From the NCBI RefSeq assembly GCF_028875915.1, contig NZ_JAPEHW010000006.1:1-64000 (forward strand): a stretch of 64,000 nucleotides of DNA, written 5' to 3'. Positions 50,600 through 59,239 of this stretch are shown one piece after another; positions within the stretch are counted from its first letter, which is position 1, and each line of letters opens with the position of its first letter. The notes beneath the pieces were generated by a model. That model did not search any database and had not been told where the DNA came from. It was given only the letters and a program-made list of their open reading frames with translations. This DNA comes from Pseudoalteromonas sp. G4 (GTDB lineage Bacteria; Pseudomonadota; Gammaproteobacteria; Enterobacterales; Alteromonadaceae). Made by a program: the position numbers and the translations under genes.

Positions 50600-51085
50600 A
50601 TGATAAATAAATTAGCAATATTATTTTCAGTTATTGCAATTGTATTTACTTGGTTTCAGTTACAAAGCGATAACCAAGAACAATTAAACTCAGAAACTAG
50701 TTTGGCTAGCAAAGCCTTGGATGTTCCATTAAGTCTTAAAGAAGAGTTGTTAAATGTAGAGTCTGAATGGTTAAAAATACAAAAAGATCATGATCTTTCC
50801 CTTACGCAGGCGACATCTAATACGCAAAAAAAACAACCAAAAAGTGAGTTCGCTTTTGAGTTAAATGGAAAAGGTTTTTCACTTGTTGGTATTTTTCAAC
50901 AACCAGAAAAATCCTTTGCCATCTTTAAAACTGAAAACTCCGAGTTTAAAAAAGTATATATAGGTGAACAAATTGTTGATGGTTTTCACTTAAAGGAAAT
51001 GGACAATAGGTACATCATTTTTATTAATGATGGGAAAGAAATAGAATTTGAATTATTCAAAAGTACGTACAATGATAAAAGCTAA
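50600..51085 (+). CDS. gspC: Type II secretion inner-membrane/secretin linker, GspC-like without PDZ
   Basis: 161 aa: membrane anchor KLAILFSVIAIVFTWFQL, a charged linker with coiled-coil potential, and an HR-like beta domain (FSLVGIFQQPEKSFAIFK, YIGEQIVDGFHLKEMDN). The HR domain docks on the secretin N0 domain. It is too short for the PDZ or coiled-coil C-terminal domain of canonical GspC, so it resembles the PilP/short-GspC type. Confidence 0.7.
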   Translation: MINKLAILFSVIAIVFTWFQLQSDNQEQLNSETSLASKALDVPLSLKEELLNVESEWLKIQKDHDLSLTQATSNTQKKQPKSEFAFELNGKGFSLVGIFQQPEKSFAIFKTENSEFKKVYIGEQIVDGFHLKEMDNRYIIFINDGKEIEFELFKSTYNDKS

Positions 51086-53141
51086 TACAAAAAGTGTTAT
51101 TTTCTGTGGATTGATTTTGAGCCTTAACGGTTGCGCTTTAATCAATCCTGGGAATTCGAATAAAACTGAACCTCTAGAGGTGTCGCCTTCGTTTATCAAG
51201 AACGATAACAAAGACGAGTACATCCAAGACCAGATAGAAGGTAAATCGGAGTCAGAGGTTGAATCATCGTTTGAAGTTTTAGCTAAATCAAACCAAGAAA
51301 CAGCTAAATTAGGTTTAGAATTAGCTAAAGAGTTTGACCAAAAAGCAAAGTATAAGTTAGCTATCAATGCAATGCCATTAAATGAGTTTGTTCACTATGC
51401 TTTTGGAGAGCTTTTAGGTGTATCTTATGTTGTGGATTCTGCAGTCAAGAGCAATAAAACTTCTGTTACTCTTGAGATTAAAAATGATGTATCTGCACAA
51501 GAAGTATTTAAGCTTAGCAGTCAAGTTCTAGCAAATAATGGCGTTAGTATTCAGCGTAGTGAAGGGGTTTATTTTATTTCTCCTTTGCCCAAAAAAGGGA
51601 TGAAATCTGACAAAGCATTTGGATTTGGCAGAACAGAGCAAAGTGTGCCTTTATCATCAGGTGCTATTAGCCATACAGTTCCTTTGAAGTACAAAGCTAC
51701 CAATAATATAAGAGCGGCAGTATCATCGCTTGTCGAAGCCAAAGTATATTTAAATGAAGAGGATGGCCTACTAACAATAGATGGTAATAGAGAGCAAGTA
51801 TTAAGGGCGCTTTCTTTAGTTGAGATTTTTGATAGTAAGTTGCTGTATAACAAAAGTGTTGCAATTGTAGGTTTTAAATACATTGACTCAAACACATTTA
51901 TTAATAAATCTACTGAATTATTAAGGCAGGATGGTATTAGTACAAATTATGATAATTTAAAAAGTGCTAATGTTAACTTTATTCCAATAGAGCATCTTGG
52001 TCAGGTTGTTGTATTTGCAAATAGTGAAGAAATACTAGAAAGGGTTCGCTACTGGAGTATTGTTATTGATAAACCTGCAACAGGAAGTGAGCAAAGTTTT
52101 TATATTTATCACCCTCAGTTTGCTAGAGCCTCTGATTTAGGAGCTTCGCTGACACCTTTAATAAATGCTAAGCAAAGAGTTAATTCAGTACAAACTCAAA
52201 GCACTGGTGGGACATCAGCTCCTTTAGCTTCGCAAAACCAAAATACTACACCAAGTACTTCAAGCCAATCATCACTTATCACAGGTGATAAAATGAATAT
52301 GGTAGTAGATGAACGAGCCAATGCATTAATATTTCACTCAACGGGTAAGCATTATCAAGAGCTGTTACCCATAATCAGAAAACTTGATGTAATGCCAAAG
52401 CAAGTGATGATGGAAGTGGTTATTGCAGAGGTTAACTTGACAGGCTCTTTTTCTAAAGGGGTTGAATATGCAATACGAAATGGCTCCGCAGGCAATAAAA
52501 CAAATACCTTTAGTTTCGATGGCGAAGGTGGCTTTAGTTATTCGATTGTTGGCTTAAATGGTAATTTTAATATCAACCTTAATCAAACTGACGGCATGAT
52601 TAATGTATTATCACGTCCAACATTAGTTGTTAGGGATGGTGTTTCAGCAACTATAAATGTTGGTAATGATATTCCAACAGTTGGTGCAACAACATCAGAC
52701 CCGATTAGCGGTGATAGAGAAACCACAACAATTCAATATAGAAAAACCGGTGTTGACTTATCTGTAACCCCAACTATTAATGCACAAGGAACAGTGATAA
52801 TGACGATTTCACAAAATATATCTAACGTATCTACATCAGGTCCAAGTTTGAGTGGTTCGCCATCTGTTTTTGAACGAAGAATAAGTACTGAAGTGGTTGC
52901 TGGCGATGGTGAAACTGTTATGCTAGGAGGCTTAATTAGCGATAATTATAATACGTCATCAAACTCAATCCCTTTACTGGGGGATATTCCAGTTTTAGGG
53001 CATATGTTTAGAACAGATGGTTCAGAGCAAGATAAAACTGAGTTGGTTGTACTTGTAACGCCAAAAATCGTAAAAAGTTCTGAAGATTGGAAAATGATCA
53101 CTGAAAGTTTTAAAAAAGGCTTACAAAACCTAAAGTTTTAA
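51072..53141 (+). CDS. gspD: Type II secretion secretin GspD, lipoprotein form
   Basis: About 690 aa outer-membrane secretin. Starting at the ATG at 51072 gives a lipoprotein signal peptide with lipobox LNGC (Cys21) and Ala at +2, predicting outer-membrane lipidation. N0 domain (MPLNEFVHYAFGELLGVSYVV), N1-N3 repeats, a Ser/Thr/Gln-rich spacer near SSQSSL, and the secretin core with VMMEVVIAEVNLTGSF, RPTLVVRDGVSATINVG and the late VMLGGLISDNY...VPLLGDIPVLGHMF block. An in-frame upstream start (51048) would destroy the signal peptide. Confidence 0.92.
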   Translation: MIKANTKSVIFCGLILSLNGCALINPGNSNKTEPLEVSPSFIKNDNKDEYIQDQIEGKSESEVESSFEVLAKSNQETAKLGLELAKEFDQKAKYKLAINAMPLNEFVHYAFGELLGVSYVVDSAVKSNKTSVTLEIKNDVSAQEVFKLSSQVLANNGVSIQRSEGVYFISPLPKKGMKSDKAFGFGRTEQSVPLSSGAISHTVPLKYKATNNIRAAVSSLVEAKVYLNEEDGLLTIDGNREQVLRALSLVEIFDSKLLYNKSVAIVGFKYIDSNTFINKSTELLRQDGISTNYDNLKSANVNFIPIEHLGQVVVFANSEEILERVRYWSIVIDKPATGSEQSFYIYHPQFARASDLGASLTPLINAKQRVNSVQTQSTGGTSAPLASQNQNTTPSTSSQSSLITGDKMNMVVDERANALIFHSTGKHYQELLPIIRKLDVMPKQVMMEVVIAEVNLTGSFSKGVEYAIRNGSAGNKTNTFSFDGEGGFSYSIVGLNGNFNINLNQTDGMINVLSRPTLVVRDGVSATINVGNDIPTVGATTSDPISGDRETTTIQYRKTGVDLSVTPTINAQGTVIMTISQNISNVSTSGPSLSGSPSVFERRISTEVVAGDGETVMLGGLISDNYNTSSNSIPLLGDIPVLGHMFRTDGSEQDKTELVVLVTPKIVKSSEDWKMITESFKKGLQNLKF

Positions 53142-53166
53142 CTTGATAAATTGCTAATAAATCGTT

Positions 53167-53197
53167 AATTTATTCGTGGGTTTTTACCCAATAAATT
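53167..53197 (+). terminator. Possible terminator hairpin after the T2SS operon
   Basis: AATTTATT...GGG-loop-CCC-AATAAATT forms a long stem with a three-base bulge and TTTTTA loop, but no clean U tract follows, so it may only partly terminate. Confidence 0.4.
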
Positions 53198-53295
53198 ATT
53201 TGTATAAGTATAATAAGTTGCAAATGTGTGTTTAAGAAAGCCCAATGTAAATAAAAATAAATATTGGTTGCTTCTAAAGCAAAAAACAAAGAGTT

Positions 53296-53329
53296 AACAC
53301 TTGACATGTTTAAGTGTTACACTTAAATT
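53296..53329 (+). promoter_or_regulatory. Strong promoter with overlapping palindromic operator (S-layer gene)
   Basis: TTGACA (53301-53306), 17-base spacer, TAAATT (53324-53329). Inverted repeats sit on it: AACACTT/AAGTGTT (53296-53302 and 53312-53318), overlapping the -35, and the perfect AAGTGT-T-ACACTT (53312-53324) in the spacer. Near-consensus promoter plus dyads suggests high, repressible expression of the next gene. Confidence 0.72.
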
Positions 53330-53337
53330 TGCAATGA

Positions 53338-53358
53338 TTCGACACTACTCCTGTCGAA
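53338..53358 (+). promoter_or_regulatory. 5'-terminal mRNA hairpin in the S-layer gene leader
   Basis: TTCGACA-CTACTCC-TGTCGAA forms a perfect 7-bp stem beginning about 2 bases after the predicted transcription start (near 53336). A second palindrome, AGTTTCATGAAACT (53400-53413), lies just before the AGGAG ribosome-binding site. 5'-terminal stem-loops are known to stabilise abundant mRNAs such as ompA. Confidence 0.55.
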
Positions 53359-53428
53359 ATAATAAAATCTTGGTGCATTGAAACTCCAATCAGTGCATCA
53401 GTTTCATGAAACTAGGAGAATGGAAAAA

Positions 53429-54832
53429 ATGAAACTATTCAATAAAGCGCTAGTAGCTTCTGCTGTTCTTGGTGCGTTTTCTGCTCACGCAGTAGACGTT
53501 TCAAGTGCTAAAATTAAACTATCTGAAGAAGGTGTTGCTGCGGGTAACTCTGGTGCAGTTGGTAATGCAACAAATAACCTTGTTCTTGATTTTGTAGTAG
53601 GCGCGCTTACTCCAGCATCTTCTTTCATTGAACTTGAGTTCAGTGAAGGTGTTGACTGGTCAAACGTAACTATTCAAGAGTCATCAATCGACAATGATGT
53701 AACTAACGGTGAAGGTAATGTTAACCTAGCTGACGGTAACATGACATTTGATTACGGTACAGGTTCTTTCACCTTTGATAACGTTGCACTAGATACTTCA
53801 GAAAAGAAAGATGTTCTTTCTTTCAAAGTAAACCTAGGTAACCCATTAGTTGCTAACTCAGCATTCCGTCTAACTGTTGCTGATTTAACTGCTGGTACAA
53901 ATGACATCGAGATTACTGGTTCAGAAGAAGTTTGTTATACTTCTTTCCAAAATAATTCAGGTGAGAAAGGTGACGTAATCGAAACTGGTTGTGTTGCAAT
54001 CTCTGAATTAGAGTCTCAGTACTCTTTCACTGTTTCTACAGAGTGGGATGGTATTATCGAGCGTGTTGAGCAAATCACTTTCGTTAAAGACGGTGACACT
54101 GATAATGCAAACAACGATACATTAACTTACAAAATTTCTTCTAACGAATCTCTACCAGCAGCTATTGAAGATGCTGATGCTGAAATTAAGTTTGCAGGTA
54201 ACTTCGAAGATTTAGATGGTACTAACTTCACTGTTAACCACAATGCAGGTGGTGCAACACCAACTGCTACTGTAAACGGTGATGAAGATGCTGTTAACTT
54301 TACTTTAGCTGATGGCGATTTCGCAGTAGACGGTACTGTTGAAAGTGGTACTGTTACATTTAGCTCTTCTAACGCAACAGTAATCCCTGTAACTGGTGAA
54401 ATTGTTGCAACTGCAACTTTCACAGATGGCACAGATAACTTTAAAGTTATCACTGATGATGCTGGTCAGTGGGCACTAGATGCAGTAGTTATCAATGTTC
54501 CTTACTTCCCAGTTAACTTCTCAGGTGTTGTATCACAAGTACACATTGCTAACGAAGCAAACACAACTGCTGATGTTATCGTTTCTGCAATCGATGACCA
54601 AGGTGTTGAGTACGGTCCATTAGACCTAGGTTCAGACCTTGCTGCTAACACTGTAAACCGTGTTAAAGCTGCTGACCTTGCTGCTTTATTCTCAATTACT
54701 GATAGCCGTAAACTAAGCGTAACATTCAACATCGATGCTGATGCTGATGACGTTGCTGCTAACGCTACAGTACAAAGTTCAACTGGTCGTTCTGAAGTTT
54801 CTAACTCTCAGTACAAAGTTGACGGTAAGTAA
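53429..54832 (+). CDS. Abundant secreted acidic surface protein, probable S-layer protein (Slr4-like)
   Basis: 467 aa starting at the ATG 10 bases after AGGAG (earlier in-frame ATGs are too close or lack a site). Sec signal MKLFNKALVASAVLGAFSAHA, then an acidic, Lys/Arg-poor, beta-rich mature chain of about 446 residues with two Cys, Asp/Asn-rich loops (DGDTDNANND, DADADD) that could bind calcium, and twelve N-x-S/T sequons by my count. Codon use is highly biased (near-uniform GTT/GGT/GCA/CTA) as in very highly expressed genes. Known Slr4 proteins of Pseudoalteromonas and Vibrio form square S-layers; composition, size and the adjacent T2SS fit, but no alignment was run. Monocistronic, with own promoter and terminator. 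Confidence 0.62.
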   Translation: MKLFNKALVASAVLGAFSAHAVDVSSAKIKLSEEGVAAGNSGAVGNATNNLVLDFVVGALTPASSFIELEFSEGVDWSNVTIQESSIDNDVTNGEGNVNLADGNMTFDYGTGSFTFDNVALDTSEKKDVLSFKVNLGNPLVANSAFRLTVADLTAGTNDIEITGSEEVCYTSFQNNSGEKGDVIETGCVAISELESQYSFTVSTEWDGIIERVEQITFVKDGDTDNANNDTLTYKISSNESLPAAIEDADAEIKFAGNFEDLDGTNFTVNHNAGGATPTATVNGDEDAVNFTLADGDFAVDGTVESGTVTFSSSNATVIPVTGEIVATATFTDGTDNFKVITDDAGQWALDAVVINVPYFPVNFSGVVSQVHIANEANTTADVIVSAIDDQGVEYGPLDLGSDLAANTVNRVKAADLAALFSITDSRKLSVTFNIDADADDVAANATVQSSTGRSEVSNSQYKVDGK

Positions 54833-54848
54833 TAGTTATATTACATTA

Positions 54849-54877
54849 AAGCCCGGTTTATACCGGGCTTTTTTTTT
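54849..54877 (+). terminator. Strong terminator after the S-layer gene
   Basis: AAGCCCGGT-TTAT-ACCGGGCTT hairpin followed by a run of T, 16 bases after the stop. Confidence 0.93.
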
Positions 54878-54887
54878 GCAGGAAATA

Positions 54888-55442
54888 ATGAAATATAAAT
54901 TTTTAATACTTACCCCTATTCTATTTTCAAGTTTTTATACTTCAGCTAAAGATCTGTGTGGTGTTGGTGTTGAGTTTAAAAATTCCCCCAGAGTAGCGCG
55001 CAATACACACTCCTTGTCAGAATCGATTAGTTTATTTACAAAACAGTATAAGGCTAGAGCTGTTATTAAGGGTGAGACGGTTGTTTATAGCGTTAATTGT
55101 CAAACGCTAAATGGTGCTGATTACACTGGAAATGCAGAGGAAGTTGCAGGCTATGTACAAAGCTCCCTCTCACAGTTGAAGCAAAAAGGATTTAAAGACT
55201 TTAGCGTAGAAAAGTTAGAAGCAACCAATTTATCTTACCAAGGTAAACTGCCATTTCACTTTTATAAAATTAAGGCGCTAAATCAAGATTTACAACCATT
55301 TGAGTATCTAAACTTATACTTGTTTGATAAACAATTAAATACGATCTACATAACCAGCGTGGCTGGATTACAAAGTACTTCAGATTTAAATTTAAAAGAG
55401 TTTGAATTCACCATTAATTCACTCAAAATACAAAATAATTAG
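54888..55442 (+). CDS. Small exported protein of unknown function
   Basis: 184 aa from an ATG with AGGAAA upstream. N-terminal signal peptide ([20 protein letters not shown]) and a mature chain with two Cys ([15 protein letters not shown]) and a repeating alpha/beta pattern ending in a hydrophilic tail. No family recognised. It lies directly behind the S-layer terminator and 8 bases before rmlA, so it is probably transcribed by read-through or a weak promoter with the sugar genes. Open question whether it serves the S-layer or the glycan. Confidence 0.75.
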   Translation: MKYKFLILTPILFSSFYTSAKDLCGVGVEFKNSPRVARNTHSLSESISLFTKQYKARAVIKGETVVYSVNCQTLNGADYTGNAEEVAGYVQSSLSQLKQKGFKDFSVEKLEATNLSYQGKLPFHFYKIKALNQDLQPFEYLNLYLFDKQLNTIYITSVAGLQSTSDLNLKEFEFTINSLKIQNN

Positions 55443-55450
55443 GTTTTAAG

Positions 55451-56326
55451 ATGAAAGGGATTATTTTAGCCGGGGGAACAGGTAGCCGGTTATATCCACT
55501 CACCGCAGTGCTCAGTAAACAATTAATGCCTGTTTATGATAAACCAATGATTTATTACCCGCTTGCTACCTTAATGCAGGCGGGAATTAAAGATATATTA
55601 ATAATTTCAACTGAGCAGGATTTACCCTCATTCAAGAAGCTACTTAATGATGGCAGTCAGCTGGGTATAAAATTATCCTATCAAGTTCAACATGAACCTA
55701 AAGGGCTTGCTCATGCACTCATTATTGCAGAAAATTTCATAAAAAATGATAATTTTGCAATGATTCTTGGTGACAATCTATTTTATGGACAAACTCTACC
55801 AACAAATTTACTAAAAGCAGCAAATAGAACATCGGGTTGTACTATTTTTGGTTATCATGTCGCGCACCCTGAAAATTATGGCGTTGTGGAATTTGACAGA
55901 GCAGGGATTGTTAAATCTATCGTGGAAAAACCACAACAGCCAAAATCGCATTTTGCTATACCAGGAATTTACTTTTTTGACTCGCAAGCTGTTGGTTTTG
56001 CCAAAAACGTAGTCTTGAGTGAGCGTGGCGAGCTAGAAATTGTAGATGTGCTCAAACAGTATTTAACAAAGCAAGAGCTAAACGTTGAGATTATGGGGCG
56101 AGGTATTGCATGGTTAGATACAGGTACTCATGCTGATTTACTAGCCGCAAGCCAATTTATTGAAACTATTGATAATCGTCAAGGCTTAAAAATAAACTGC
56201 CCTGAAGAGCAAGCTTTTAGAAATGGTTGGATTGATGCAGCACAGCTAAAAGCAATAGCTGAACCTTTAATGAAAAGTGGTTACGGCGCATATTTACTAA
56301 ATATTTTACAAGAGACAGATGTCTAA
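55451..56326 (+). CDS. rmlA: Glucose-1-phosphate thymidylyltransferase RmlA
   Basis: Makes dTDP-glucose from glucose-1-phosphate and dTTP. 291 aa with the nucleotide-binding [11 protein letters not shown] near residue 8, [24 protein letters not shown] and WLDTGTH, all standard RmlA motifs. Overlaps rmlB by 8 bases. Confidence 0.96.
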   Translation: MKGIILAGGTGSRLYPLTAVLSKQLMPVYDKPMIYYPLATLMQAGIKDILIISTEQDLPSFKKLLNDGSQLGIKLSYQVQHEPKGLAHALIIAENFIKNDNFAMILGDNLFYGQTLPTNLLKAANRTSGCTIFGYHVAHPENYGVVEFDRAGIVKSIVEKPQQPKSHFAIPGIYFFDSQAVGFAKNVVLSERGELEIVDVLKQYLTKQELNVEIMGRGIAWLDTGTHADLLAASQFIETIDNRQGLKINCPEEQAFRNGWIDAAQLKAIAEPLMKSGYGAYLLNILQETDV

Positions 56327-57398
56327 ATTAATAATAAAAAACATTTTAGTAACAGGTGGAGCTGGTTTTATTGGCTCTAACTTTGTTGATTATTGGCTTA
56401 AGAACAATCAAGGTAATGTGATAGTTTTAGACCTGCTAACCTACGCAGGTAATTTAAGCAGCCTTTCAAAGTTCAAATCAAACGAGCGTTTTTCTTTTTA
56501 TCAAGGTGATATTGCCGATAAAGAATTAGTTGGTGAACTGCTCGCAAAGCATGAGATTAACTGTATTGTAAACTTTGCTGCCGAATCACATGTAGATCGT
56601 TCGATTTCTGGAGCTACACCTTTTATTTTTACAAATATTGTTGGTACATTTGAATTATTAGAATGCGCAAAACAGTTTTGGTTAACGCACCCAAATTTTA
56701 AAGAAAATCATCGTTTTCATCACATTTCAACCGATGAGGTCTATGGCAGTTTAACAAGTGATGATGCACCATTTAAAGAGTCAAACCAATATCAACCTAA
56801 TTCGCCTTATTCTGCTTCTAAAGCCTCATCAGACCATCTTGTAAGGGCTTACCACCACACATATGGTTTAAATGTTACTACGTCTAATTGTTCAAATAAC
56901 TATGGTCCACTGCATTTTCCAGAAAAACTAATACCGTTAGCGATACTTAATATTTTGCATGATAAGCCAATTCCAGTTTATGGAAATGGCCAGCAAATAA
57001 GAGATTGGTTATTTGTTGATGATCATTGTTTAGGCATTGATTTGATTTTGCAAAAAGGCATCGTTGGGGAAACGTATAATATCGGTGGTAACAATGAGTT
57101 GAAGAATATCGACTTAATACACCGATTATGTGAATTGATGAACTATAAGTTTGCCAATAATGCATCTTTAGAAGCACAGTATCCAAATGCTTTAAGTGCA
57201 ATTAATGGGCAAAGTGAGAAACTAATAACATTTGTTCAAGATAGACCGGGCCATGATGTACGCTATGCCATCGATGCATCAAAAGCAATGGATGAACTTG
57301 GTTATTGCCCAAATTATAACTTTTCAAATGCTTTGGAAACTACAGTTAATTGGTATTTAAATAATAATAATTGGTGGCTACCACTTTACCATCAATAA
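56319..57398 (+). CDS. rmlB: dTDP-glucose 4,6-dehydratase RmlB
   Basis: SDR enzyme (359 aa) converting dTDP-glucose to dTDP-4-keto-6-deoxyglucose. Rossmann [25 protein letters not shown], and the YxxxK pair in [29 protein letters not shown] and DWLFVDDH are typical. rmlC and rmlD are absent, so the product is probably used for a 4-amino sugar rather than rhamnose. Confidence 0.96.
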   Translation: MSKLIIKNILVTGGAGFIGSNFVDYWLKNNQGNVIVLDLLTYAGNLSSLSKFKSNERFSFYQGDIADKELVGELLAKHEINCIVNFAAESHVDRSISGATPFIFTNIVGTFELLECAKQFWLTHPNFKENHRFHHISTDEVYGSLTSDDAPFKESNQYQPNSPYSASKASSDHLVRAYHHTYGLNVTTSNCSNNYGPLHFPEKLIPLAILNILHDKPIPVYGNGQQIRDWLFVDDHCLGIDLILQKGIVGETYNIGGNNELKNIDLIHRLCELMNYKFANNASLEAQYPNALSAINGQSEKLITFVQDRPGHDVRYAIDASKAMDELGYCPNYNFSNALETTVNWYLNNNNWWLPLYHQ

Positions 57399-57407
57399 GG
57401 AAATAAA

Positions 57408-59237
57408 ATGTCTCAAACACCTATTTCATTGTCAGAATTAGACTATTTAATAAACTTAAAGAAATATGACGCGGCAGAGAAGTTATTGATAGAACTTTTT
57501 AATGGCCAAATGTTATATAAACTGAACTTTAACCAAGCACCAGCCGGAAGAGAGCTTAATAAAGAGCAGCTTGATTTGGAGTCATACCAATTAGTAGAGC
57601 GTTTGGCAGTATTATTAACGCAATTACTTTCTGATGAAAAGTATGTCTATTCTAGTAAAATGCTTACTTATTTTTTGCAAAATAAGCGATTAATAAATTT
57701 TACATTTGCAGCAAGCTCTTATCAAAATACAGATCATATTATCCGCAACTTAGGCTTGGATAAAAAAACACAACATACCAAACAAGATATTTTACGACTG
57801 ATGGTGCTTTATATTCCAAGCTCTAATATTGAAATGCCTTGGGATTTGTTAATCAAGCATTTACCCTCTGAAGCTGCACAAACATACTTAGGCGTAATGA
57901 GTTGTACTACTGTTCTGTTAAGTCAAAAGGTACTAAGTACATTAAATAAGTTGAGTGCAATGGCTAAAAAGCTACCTCCGCTGACAGTTTCATCACCTAA
58001 GTCTCTCGAGGCAATGATGGGAGCTTATTTTCATGTGAGTAATTTTACAGGAGAAGAAAAGTACAATTACAAAAAATGGGCTGCAAAAACGCTCGAAAAG
58101 TCAATGGCGAACTTCTTATCGAATGACTTGAAAAAGCAGATCAGTACTTTAAGTGGAGATGGAGTTATTGATGGAAAACCTGTCGTAGTCGTTTTCAATG
58201 AGGTTTATAGACCACAACATGCAATGTATCGTTGCTGGCATGCGATGATATCTCAATTAAAAAATAGATTTTTTGTAATCGGTGTATCTGCAGAAAAGCA
58301 ATTGACTGAAACCTCTGAGCTTGATTTTGATAAGGTTATTAAATTCGATGAGCCGTATGACTTTGAATCGTATTTACCTGAGATTATTGCTCACAACCCT
58401 CAAATCGTGTTATACCCTTCAATAGGTATGTCGACTTGGGTGCCTTTACTAGCAACGCAGAGATTAGCGCCAAAACAAATTATGTGTGGTGGTCACCCAT
58501 CGAGTAGTTATATAGAAAACGTAGACTACTTCTTTATGGACAATTTAGGTCGAACTGCAGAGCATTGGAACTCAATACTCTCTGAAGAAGTGCTTGAAAT
58601 GCCAGAAGGTGTCACCAAAATGCACATCCGAGAGTTTGAAAAAGTTAATAAAGAATATGACGACTCAGAGTGTAATATTCTTATTAATGGTGTTGTGCAA
58701 AAAATTACGAGCGATTTAGTTGATGTTTGTCAGAAGATAACTGAGCAAAGCCAGAAAAAAGTTAAATTCCATATGTTTATGGCAACGTCAAAACAAGACT
58801 TAGAATATTTTGCAATGACATCAATGATTAGGCGCCTAATCCCAAATAGTGTTGTTCATAACTATGCTCCTTATAGTGAGTATATGGGAATTATTTCGCA
58901 GTGTGATTTTGCGATTCCAACACTTCCGTTTGGTGGTGCAAACAGTAATATAGATTTACTGCTGCTAAATATGCCTAAGCTATTTATTTTAGATGACTCT
59001 GATATTTCTGGTGCAACTGATTATCAAATTTGGAGTGGTTTAGGGTATCTTGGTGGGCTGTGTAACTCAGTTGAAGAGTTAACAAATAAAGCGATAGAGC
59101 TTGTGAATAATTATAATGCTTTAAATAAAATGCGTGATGAAATACGTAATGTTGACTTAAGTAAGGTAACATCTTCAGAAGGCTCTGAAGGAGATGTAAG
59201 AATGTTAGCTGCGATCACGAAACTGTTGGAGTCATAA
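57408..59237 (+). CDS. HMW1C-like GT41 protein glycosyltransferase
   Basis: 609 aa: an all-helical N-terminal domain (to about residue 240) then a GT-B fold. The C-terminal half has the GT41/HMW1C landmarks: PKQIMCGGHPSSSYIENVDY, VVQKITSDLVDV with a Lys near residue 431 matching the UDP-contacting Lys of HMW1C, HNYAPYSEYMGIISQCDF and PFGGANSNIDLLLLNMP. Characterised HMW1C enzymes glucosylate Asn in N-x-S/T of secreted adhesins in the cytoplasm. Here the target may be the S-layer protein, flagellin or another surface protein. Good AAGGA Shine-Dalgarno. Confidence 0.72.
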   Translation: MSQTPISLSELDYLINLKKYDAAEKLLIELFNGQMLYKLNFNQAPAGRELNKEQLDLESYQLVERLAVLLTQLLSDEKYVYSSKMLTYFLQNKRLINFTFAASSYQNTDHIIRNLGLDKKTQHTKQDILRLMVLYIPSSNIEMPWDLLIKHLPSEAAQTYLGVMSCTTVLLSQKVLSTLNKLSAMAKKLPPLTVSSPKSLEAMMGAYFHVSNFTGEEKYNYKKWAAKTLEKSMANFLSNDLKKQISTLSGDGVIDGKPVVVVFNEVYRPQHAMYRCWHAMISQLKNRFFVIGVSAEKQLTETSELDFDKVIKFDEPYDFESYLPEIIAHNPQIVLYPSIGMSTWVPLLATQRLAPKQIMCGGHPSSSYIENVDYFFMDNLGRTAEHWNSILSEEVLEMPEGVTKMHIREFEKVNKEYDDSECNILINGVVQKITSDLVDVCQKITEQSQKKVKFHMFMATSKQDLEYFAMTSMIRRLIPNSVVHNYAPYSEYMGIISQCDFAIPTLPFGGANSNIDLLLLNMPKLFILDDSDISGATDYQIWSGLGYLGGLCNSVEELTNKAIELVNNYNALNKMRDEIRNVDLSKVTSSEGSEGDVRMLAAITKLLES

Positions 59238-59239
59238 GA

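Noticed and set aside
43330-53141. MSHA (type IV pilus) locus instead of T2SS
   Set aside because: The lipoprotein secretin and L-M-C-D order recall mshI-J-K-L, but the first gene has the GspG calcium loop and GspK with non-Glu +5 is present; those are T2SS-specific.
56319-57398. Rhamnose pathway
   Set aside because: rmlC and rmlD are absent and an aminotransferase is present; dTDP-4-keto-6-deoxyglucose is more likely used for an amino sugar.
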